From Bacteroidota bacterium (lineage in GTDB: Bacteria > Bacteroidota > Bacteroidia > B-17B0 > Aurantibacillaceae): a stretch of DNA of 64,000 nt. The position numbers and the translations under genes were made by a program. Below the pieces are notes generated by a model. It saw nothing but the letters and a program-made list of their open reading frames with translations. It did not search any database and was not told the DNA's origin. Below, one piece after another: positions 58,211 to 64,000 of this stretch. The DNA is taken from assembly GCA_020162035.1 (NCBI GenBank), contig JAIUNM010000001.1, positions 124,001 to 188,000 of the forward strand, written 5' to 3'. The stretch's first letter is position 1. Each line of letters starts with the position of its first letter.

Positions 58211-59245
58211 CTACGAATACTTACTCAAAAACTCATCCTCGCTTGAATTAAAAAACAAAGCGAGTTGTTTTACATTTAATCTTTGTTTGTTTTTGTAATT
58301 GGTAATCAAATCTCTCAACTTCATGGGGTTCTCTCTTGGTATATCCAATTCCGCAGGTTCTCTTCTCCTTATGTTCATTGAGTTAAAAAGATTAATCAAA
58401 TACCTTTTTTGATTGTCGGTAATCACACCGATATCATTTGCTCTATAAAGCAGAGCTTGCATGGAGAGTTTCCATTTGCGTTTTAAATCTGCTAAGACAT
58501 TTAAATTTACGCCATCTTTAAAATCTCCTTTGATATCCTTCTCGGGCATTAGAAATTCAGCAGCAAACTCATTTGCTTCATGACTAATATCTCTTGTAAA
58601 GGATGGATTGGTTTGTAGGTGCATTACTAAATGCCCTAACTCATAAGCCAAAGTAAATCGTTGACGATCTCCAAGGCTTCTCTTGTTGGAAAATAGTATT
58701 GGAAATTTACCATTCGCTAAAATGCTCATCCCATCTACACGGTCAGTATTAAAATCAAAGTTTATTACAAACAAACCATTCTCTTCTAATACTTGCGTAA
58801 GATTAGGTATAACACCCTTCTCTATTTTCCAAATTTTACGCAGCTTCCTTGCTGCTTCCGCAGGCGATCCTAACTTCTCGATGTCAAGTACAGGTAAACT
58901 AATCTCTGGATAATTAATTGCTTTAATAAGCTTCTCTACGTTTAAACGATAGATGTTTACTTGTGCTTCAATCGGAACCATTATTTTCTGCGCTACAATA
59001 TTGCGTTTACGCAACGCAAGTGCAGGTGGTAAAGTTTCTCCTTCTTGAAAGAAAAATTCCTCCGGATAATTAAGAACAGAAACTAATGAATTAAAGTTAG
59101 AAGATGTTACTTCAATAAAATCCTGTTCCATTCGGCTAATATTTGACGGAGAAACATCTAGCTTTTCCGCAAGTTCAGCTTGCGTTAGACCTCTACTTTC
59201 ACGTGCAACCGTTAACATTTTGGGATTTAATTTAGTGGTAGTCAT
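58211..59245 (-). CDS. XRE regulator with degenerate ImmA/IrrE domain
   Basis: The 344-residue protein has an XRE helix-turn-helix (SRGLTQAELAEKLDVSPSNI) and an ImmA/IrrE-like metallopeptidase fold (about 95-290). The zinc motif reads YELGH at 201-205, where family members have HExxH, so the first zinc His is replaced by Tyr; the later ANEFAAEFLMP segment is intact. Active relatives cut or sense phage repressors. With the His missing, it may only sense or bind. An 8-bp inverted repeat lies just upstream, suggesting autoregulation. It is divergent to the restriction genes with a 239-base gap. Confidence 0.85.
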   Translation of the reverse strand: MTTTKLNPKMLTVARESRGLTQAELAEKLDVSPSNISRMEQDFIEVTSSNFNSLVSVLNYPEEFFFQEGETLPPALALRKRNIVAQKIMVPIEAQVNIYRLNVEKLIKAINYPEISLPVLDIEKLGSPAEAARKLRKIWKIEKGVIPNLTQVLEENGLFVINFDFNTDRVDGMSILANGKFPILFSNKRSLGDRQRFTLAYELGHLVMHLQTNPSFTRDISHEANEFAAEFLMPEKDIKGDFKDGVNLNVLADLKRKWKLSMQALLYRANDIGVITDNQKRYLINLFNSMNIRRREPAELDIPRENPMKLRDLITNYKNKQRLNVKQLALFFNSSEDEFLSKYS

Positions 59246-59251
59246 TTTTTC

Positions 59252-59285
59252 TATACTTTCATTTCAACTGCATATCAAAAGTATA
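59252..59285. promoter_or_regulatory. Putative operator of the XRE/ImmA gene
   Basis: TATACTTT (59,252-59,259) and AAAGTATA (59,278-59,285) are exact reverse complements 18 bases apart, starting six bases upstream of the start codon of the XRE/ImmA gene. Confidence 0.5.
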
Positions 59286-59294
59286 ATTATTCTG

Positions 59295-59303
59295 TATATT
59301 TGC
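59295..59303 (+). promoter_or_regulatory. TAnnTTTG promoter element towards the restriction genes
   Basis: TATATTTGC fits the -7 consensus exactly on the + strand. It is about 180 bases ahead of the XRE gene, so a long leader with the two inverted repeats would result, or it serves another RNA. No -33 element was clear. Confidence 0.35.
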
Positions 59304-59421
59304 AAAATATATTGCATGGTAAAAATGAAAAAAACATCTATATTATTGATATAGTGTATTTTATGATTTTTGAGGCGTGTTTTAATTGTTGAAAAGTAAA
59401 AATTGAAATGAACAACTTTAT

Positions 59422-59480
59422 ATCTCATAAAATGAGATTAGATTTAGAATTATAGTATATTTATATGGTAGAACTATACT
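59422..59480. promoter_or_regulatory. Two inverted repeats ahead of the controller gene
   Basis: TCTCAT-AAA-ATGAGA lies at 59,422-59,436. TAGTATA (59,452-59,458) and TATACTA (59,474-59,480) lie just before the ATG at 59,485. The second is well placed for a site of the controller protein itself. Confidence 0.5.
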
Positions 59481-59484
59481 AAAA

Positions 59485-59703
59485 ATGAATAGAATTAAAG
59501 AAGTTCTTGAAAACAAAGGGCTTACGCAAACCTGGTTAGCTGAAACTCTTGGGAAAAGCTATAATATGGTAAACTCTTATGCTCAGAACAGACGACAACC
59601 GAGCATTGAAATACTATTTGAAATAGCGAGAATTTTAAAAGTTGAACCAAAAGAGTTAATTGGAAATTTAGAAACTAATACAAACAAAAAAAGGAAATTA
59701 TGA
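59485..59703 (+). CDS. Small XRE controller of the restriction operon
   Basis: The 72-residue protein is a single XRE helix-turn-helix (KGLTQTWLAETLGKSYNMVN and IEILFEIARILKVEPKELIG), the size of C proteins that time restriction-modification expression. Its stop overlaps the hsdM start (ATGA), so it is cotranslated with the methylase. Inverted repeats ahead of it are likely its own sites. Confidence 0.88.
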   Translation: MNRIKEVLENKGLTQTWLAETLGKSYNMVNSYAQNRRQPSIEILFEIARILKVEPKELIGNLETNTNKKRKL

Positions 59704-62066
59704 ATCATTCAGTACACAATAAATTAGTTTCGTTTATATGGTCAATTGCAGACGACTGTTTGCGAGACGTTTATGTTCGTGGGAAATATAGGGATGTAAT
59801 TTTACCGATGGTAGTATTGCGTCGATTAGACGCATTATTAGAACCTACGAAGGAGGCTGTTTTAGAAGAGCTTAAATTTCAAAAAGATGAGGCAGGGTTT
59901 ACAGAGTGGGATGAAAACGGATTGCGCCAAGCATCAGGATATGTGTTTTATAATACCAGCGAATGGACTTTACAAAGATTGCACGATACAGCGACAAATA
60001 GCCAACAAATTTTGCAAGCAAATTTCGAGGATTACTTAAATGGCTTTAGTGTAAACGTAAAGGAGATTATTGAAAAGTTTAATCTCCGGACTCAAATTAA
60101 ACACATGGCAAGTAAAGATGTTTTGCTAGATGTTTTGCAAAAGTTCACATCGCCTTATATTAACTTAACGCCATTTGAAAAAAATGATCCCGATGGTAGA
60201 AAGCTTCCTCCTCTCTCCAACTTAGGAATGGGTTATGTGTTTGAAGAACTGATCCGTAAGTTTAATGAAGAAAACAACGAAGAGGCAGGAGAACATTTTA
60301 CACCTCGTGAAGTTATTGATTTGATGACACACATTGTGTTCGAGCCAATAAAAGATAAATTACCACCAGTAATGACAATTTATGATCCTGCTTGCGGTAG
60401 TGGTGGTATGCTTACAGAATCGCAAAACTTCGTTAAGGATGAAGATGGAGAGATAAAAGCTAAGGGTGATGTGTATTTGTATGGTAAGGAAATAAATGAT
60501 GAAACCTACGCCATCTGTAAATCGGATATGATGATTAAGGGAAACAACCCGGAGAATATTCGTGTTGGCTCAACTCTCTCAACAAATGAGTTCGCAGGTA
60601 CTACTTTTGACTTCATGCTTTCAAATCCACCTTATGGTAAATCATGGGCAAGTGAACAAAAGTATATCAAAGATGGTAAGGATATTATTGATCCTCGTTT
60701 TCAAATTACACTAAAGGATTATTGGGGGAAAGAAGAATCAGTAGATGCAACACCACGTTCATCTGATGGACAGTTGTTGTTCTTAATGGAAATGGTAAAT
60801 AAAATGAAACCGTTAAATCAAAGTCCATTAGGATCAAGAATTGCATCTGTTCACAATGGTTCAAGTTTATTTACAGGCGATGCAGGAGGTGGTGAAAGTA
60901 ATATACGCAGGTACATTATAGAAAATGACTGGTTAGATTGCATTATTCAACTGCCAAATAATTTGTTTTACAACACTGGTATTACAACATACATATGGGT
61001 ACTAACAAATAACAAAGAAAAGAAGCGAAAAGGAAAAGTGCAATTGATTGATGCAGGGTTAATGTTCCGAAAATTGCGAAAAAATTTGGGTAACAAAAAT
61101 TGCGAATTCTCTCCTGAACACATAAGGGAAATTGTTTCTGTGTATAAAAAAGCACAAGGAGTAGAAAGATATATTAATCCTGAAACAAAAGAGGAAGAAG
61201 GTATATCATCAAAAATATTTGACAACTCTGATTTTGGTTATTTTAAAATTACAATAGAACGCCCTAAACGATTAAAGGCGCAATTTACAGTGGAACGTAT
61301 TTCGGATTTACGTTTTGATAAAACTTTACGAGAACCTATGGAATGGGCATATAAAACCTATGGTGATAATATTTATAAAGAGCTTAAAAAATATGAAAAG
61401 GGAATTAAAGAATGGACAGAGAAAAACGAATTCAATTTGAACTCTAAGCAGCTTAGTAACTTATTAAACTCAGATTTTTGGAATAAACAGTTGAACTTGT
61501 TTGATCTTGCAAGTCAACTGCATAAAGAATTGGGAGAGGAAGAATTTAGCGATTTTAATATATTCAAAGAGAAAGTAGACGAAACACTCAAAGCAAAAGA
61601 TATTAAAATAAGTGCTTCTGAAAAAAACTCAATACTTAATGCGGTAAGTTGGTACGATGCAACGGCAGAAAAGGTAGTTAAAGGAACTGTAAAATTAACA
61701 AGGGATAAACTTAAAACATTGTTAGAGCATCTTAATTGCACTGAAGACCAGTTAAGTGACTATGGTTATTTTTCAACTCAAAAAAAGGGCGAGTATATTG
61801 AGTATGAAAGCGAAAGCGATTTACGAGATTTTGAAAATGTACCAATTAGAGAAAGTATTTATGAATATTTCTTAAAGGAAGTGGAACCACATGTACCGGA
61901 GGCTTGGATAAATTTAGATGCCACCAAAATTGGCTATGAGATAAATTTCAATAAATATTTTTATCGTCATAAACCGCTTCGCTCAATTGAAGAAGTATCC
62001 GAGGATATAATAGATTTAGAAAAACAGAGTGATGGTTTGATTCGCGAAATCTTAACCTTGGGATAA
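59700..62066 (+). CDS. hsdM: Type I restriction-modification methylase subunit
   Basis: The 788-residue protein has the HsdM N-terminal helical part (VHNKLVSFIWSIADDCLRDV), the SAM motif I YDPACGSGGM at 228-237 and the catalytic NPPYGKSW at 309-316, so it is an N6-adenine methylase. It is longer than the classical HsdM of about 500 residues because of a C-terminal half (from about 500) that carries acidic helices and a region near the end (VPEAWINLDATKIGYEINF) typical of this longer subfamily. It overlaps the controller gene by four bases and hsdS by one base. Confidence 0.93.
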   Translation: MNHSVHNKLVSFIWSIADDCLRDVYVRGKYRDVILPMVVLRRLDALLEPTKEAVLEELKFQKDEAGFTEWDENGLRQASGYVFYNTSEWTLQRLHDTATNSQQILQANFEDYLNGFSVNVKEIIEKFNLRTQIKHMASKDVLLDVLQKFTSPYINLTPFEKNDPDGRKLPPLSNLGMGYVFEELIRKFNEENNEEAGEHFTPREVIDLMTHIVFEPIKDKLPPVMTIYDPACGSGGMLTESQNFVKDEDGEIKAKGDVYLYGKEINDETYAICKSDMMIKGNNPENIRVGSTLSTNEFAGTTFDFMLSNPPYGKSWASEQKYIKDGKDIIDPRFQITLKDYWGKEESVDATPRSSDGQLLFLMEMVNKMKPLNQSPLGSRIASVHNGSSLFTGDAGGGESNIRRYIIENDWLDCIIQLPNNLFYNTGITTYIWVLTNNKEKKRKGKVQLIDAGLMFRKLRKNLGNKNCEFSPEHIREIVSVYKKAQGVERYINPETKEEEGISSKIFDNSDFGYFKITIERPKRLKAQFTVERISDLRFDKTLREPMEWAYKTYGDNIYKELKKYEKGIKEWTEKNEFNLNSKQLSNLLNSDFWNKQLNLFDLASQLHKELGEEEFSDFNIFKEKVDETLKAKDIKISASEKNSILNAVSWYDATAEKVVKGTVKLTRDKLKTLLEHLNCTEDQLSDYGYFSTQKKGEYIEYESESDLRDFENVPIRESIYEYFLKEVEPHVPEAWINLDATKIGYEINFNKYFYRHKPLRSIEEVSEDIIDLEKQSDGLIREILTLG

Positions 62067-63361
62067 TGGAAGCTACAATAAATAAAAATAAACTTAAGCA
62101 ATATTCTTCCTATAAAAGTTCGGGTGAAGATTGGATTGGTGATGTACCTGAACACTGGGAGGTTCTAAAGCTGAAACGCTTATTCCGTGAGAAGAAAAAA
62201 TCTATCAATGTGGATTTACCGTGCGGATCAATAAGTTTTGGTAAGGTCGTATACAAAGATGATGAAAAAATCCCCGAAGCAACTAAACGTTCGTATCAGG
62301 TATTATCAAAAGGTGAGTTTTTAATAAACCCACTTAATTTAAACTATGACTTAATAAGTTTACGTATTGGTTTGTCGGAAATAGACGTTGTAGTAAGTTC
62401 AGGATATATTATTTTAAATTCAGCTGTAGAGCTAAACAAGTCATATTATAAATGGCTATTGCATCGTTATGACGTAGAACACATGAAAACGATGGGTTCC
62501 GGTGTAAGACAAACAATAAGCTTTACTCATATCGCAGACAGTTTGCTTATTTTTCCACCCCTCGTTGAACAAAATGCAATTGCTGAATTCTTAGATAAAA
62601 AAACTGCTCTAATTGATCAAGCAGTCAGTATCAAAGAAAAGCAAATAGACTTACTTAAAGAGAGAAAGCAAATTCTAATTCAAAAAGTTGTTACTAAGGG
62701 TTTAAACTCAAATGTTAACCTTAAGGATATCGGATTGGAATGGACTGGAAAGATTCCAGAACATTGGGAAGTAAAAAAATTGAAATTTGTCGCTAACGTA
62801 GTATTGGGCAAAATGCTTTGTAATGAAGATAAAGGGAACTATCTGTTGAAACCATATTTAAAATCAAAAAATATTCAATGGCTAAATGTTGATATAACTT
62901 CAGTAGACGAAATGTGGTTTTCAAAAAAAGAGATGGAGGAATATAGGTTGCAAAAAGGCGATTTAGTTCTTAGTGAAGGAGGAGAAGTTGGAAAAACATG
63001 TATTTGGAACAATGAATTGGAAGAATGTTATATCCAAAATTCTGCGCATAAAGTAACTTTTAAAAATGGCAATAATCAAGAGTACTTCTTGTTTCAATTC
63101 TTTATTGCTGGCAAATTAGGTTTGTTTGAGAAAATTGTGAATCGAGTGAGTATTGGTCATTTGACAAAAGATAAATTAATAAATGTTAAGATTATAATAC
63201 CGCCCATTGATGAGCAAATAGCAATTAAAAATTGGATAAATAAATTGGACACTAAAATTAACGAATGTATTGCTTTAAAAGAGCGTGAAATCGGTAAACT
63301 AAAAGAATACAAAAGCACATTAATTAATAGTGCGGTAACAGGTAAAATTAAAGTCTACTAA
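62066..63361 (+). CDS. hsdS: Type I restriction-modification specificity subunit
   Basis: The 431-residue protein has two target-recognition domains, each opening with the same phrase (VPEHWEVLKLKRLF near 28 and IPEHWEVKKLKFVA near 230), and two conserved helical spacers (VEQNAIAEFLDKKTALIDQ and IDEQIAIKNWINKLDTKINE). These spacers set the distance between the two half-sites of a bipartite target. The target cannot be predicted from sequence by eye. It overlaps hsdM by one base; the next gene starts six bases later. Confidence 0.93.
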   Translation: MEATINKNKLKQYSSYKSSGEDWIGDVPEHWEVLKLKRLFREKKKSINVDLPCGSISFGKVVYKDDEKIPEATKRSYQVLSKGEFLINPLNLNYDLISLRIGLSEIDVVVSSGYIILNSAVELNKSYYKWLLHRYDVEHMKTMGSGVRQTISFTHIADSLLIFPPLVEQNAIAEFLDKKTALIDQAVSIKEKQIDLLKERKQILIQKVVTKGLNSNVNLKDIGLEWTGKIPEHWEVKKLKFVANVVLGKMLCNEDKGNYLLKPYLKSKNIQWLNVDITSVDEMWFSKKEMEEYRLQKGDLVLSEGGEVGKTCIWNNELEECYIQNSAHKVTFKNGNNQEYFLFQFFIAGKLGLFEKIVNRVSIGHLTKDKLINVKIIIPPIDEQIAIKNWINKLDTKINECIALKEREIGKLKEYKSTLINSAVTGKIKVY

Positions 63362-63366
63362 GTAGA

Positions 63367-64000
63367 ATGGAACAAATTCGTAGAGATGAAATATTGAACA
63401 ATGCAATTCAAGAATCTGAGTTATCAGATTTGAAGCAACATGCTGATAAGATGATTAGAGGGTTTGAGAATTTTAATAACTTCTCATCTAATCGTGCTAT
63501 ATGGGAGTTGGTTCAAAATGCTTGCGATCTCACCCAACAAGGAGAGGTAATTATTGATTATAGCAAAGATTTTTCATTTACACATAATGGTAAACCATTC
63601 ACAACAAAGTCTCTTATTTCATTAATTAAACAGGTTAGTGGAAAATATGGGGATGAATCTGATATTCCAGAGGTGGGTAAATATGGTACAGGATTTTTAA
63701 CTACTCATACATTTGGCAGAAAATTTATAATTAACTCAATTCTTGAAGCCAACAACACATACTTTGAAATAAAAGATTTTCTAATAGATAGAAGTCCGAA
63801 GGAGTGGTTGCCACTCAGTCAGAATATAAAAACCCAAAAAGAAAATGTTTACAAATTAATTAAGGAAGGTTTAATACTCGAAAGTCCGTCTCATCGTACA
63901 ACCTTTACATATATTCCGGAAACGGCTCAGGAGAAAATATACATTGAAGAATCAAGTAAAGACCTACACGATTACATTCCAATAGTTTTAACTATTAATA
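63367..64000 (+). CDS. GHKL/sacsin-like ATPase, N-terminal part
   Basis: An open frame begins with ATG at 63,367, six bases after hsdS, and runs off the right edge, giving 211 residues. It has the GHKL N-box (AIWELVQNACD) with the Mg-binding Asn and the glycine box (PEVGKYGTGFLTTHTFG), as in the sacsin N-terminal ATPase-like domain and HSP90. The rest is unseen. Its place between hsdS and any hsdR makes it a member of the restriction operon or of a linked defence system. Not part of classical type I systems. Confidence 0.8.
   Translation, partial: MEQIRRDEILNNAIQESELSDLKQHADKMIRGFENFNNFSSNRAIWELVQNACDLTQQGEVIIDYSKDFSFTHNGKPFTTKSLISLIKQVSGKYGDESDIPEVGKYGTGFLTTHTFGRKFIINSILEANNTYFEIKDFLIDRSPKEWLPLSQNIKTQKENVYKLIKEGLILESPSHRTTFTYIPETAQEKIYIEESSKDLHDYIPIVLTIN

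Noticed and set aside
1..64000. CRISPR array, rRNA, insertion sequence or integrase
   Set aside because: No regular spacer-repeat pattern, rRNA block, transposase or tyrosine/serine recombinase motif was found within the window.

Overview
The window comes from an AT-rich member of the Bacteroidota. Evidence: four-gene-wide use of Bacteroidota-specific families (type IX secretion C-terminal sorting domains on three secreted proteins, an E1 alpha/beta fused 2-oxoacid dehydrogenase, PorT-like and DUF2490 outer-membrane barrels, MbnP-like lipoprotein), and promoters of the TAnnTTTG type. No rRNA, tRNA, CRISPR array or insertion sequence was recognised.

Region 1 (1 to about 31,560) is ordinary, very AT-rich chromosome: a metabolic block (alpha/beta hydrolase, threonine aldolase, E1 dehydrogenase), a TetR-TolC-MFP-RND efflux operon with a clear TetR operator, an M23 peptidase with a LytS/LytTR two-component pair, a + strand block of T9SS cargo leading into a CotH / VTC / DUF4956 / DUF2490 cluster, then pyrE, a Nudix hydrolase, an inositol-phosphatase family gene, a large AsmA-like protein, aroA, aroC and a DUF1826 gene.

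Region 2 (about 31,600 to 43,450) is where foreign DNA begins; base composition is visibly less AT-rich. Two different cargo cassettes are each framed by the same two short homologous sequences: R1 on the left (31,602 and 36,243) and R2 on the right (35,767 and 43,413). Cassette 1 carries an SDR, two AraC regulators, an F420-type NADP oxidoreductase and membrane proteins. Cassette 2 is an inducible mutagenesis module: SRAP protein, DnaE2-like polymerase, DinB and a divergent S24/LexA-like repressor whose start codon overlaps a perfect 19-bp palindrome. R2 is the 3' end of the ATPase gene of region 3; R1 encodes a 28-residue peptide whose two copies differ only at synonymous positions. The arrangement looks like tandem, related mobile elements, the left one decayed.

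Region 3 (43,451 to about 58,200) is a tightly packed minus-strand array with a RecA-fold ATPase, an adenine methylase, a lysis-like set (small membrane proteins, coiled-coil spanin-like protein, L,D-transpeptidase-like enzyme, amidase), a peptidoglycan-binding protein, a protein with two annexin-like repeats, several beta-rich proteins of unknown function, a transglutaminase-like protein and a LEA14-like protein. At least six of these have one glycine-rich membrane helix. No terminase, portal, tail or integrase is visible. The best reading is an undescribed or poorly described provirus of the tailless, membrane-containing kind; this is inference.

Region 4 (58,200 to 64,000) is immunity and restriction: an XRE/ImmA-like regulator whose zinc motif has lost its first histidine, a small XRE controller overlapping hsdM, hsdS, and the start of a GHKL/sacsin-like ATPase that runs off the window. 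hsdR and the right end of the island are not in view.
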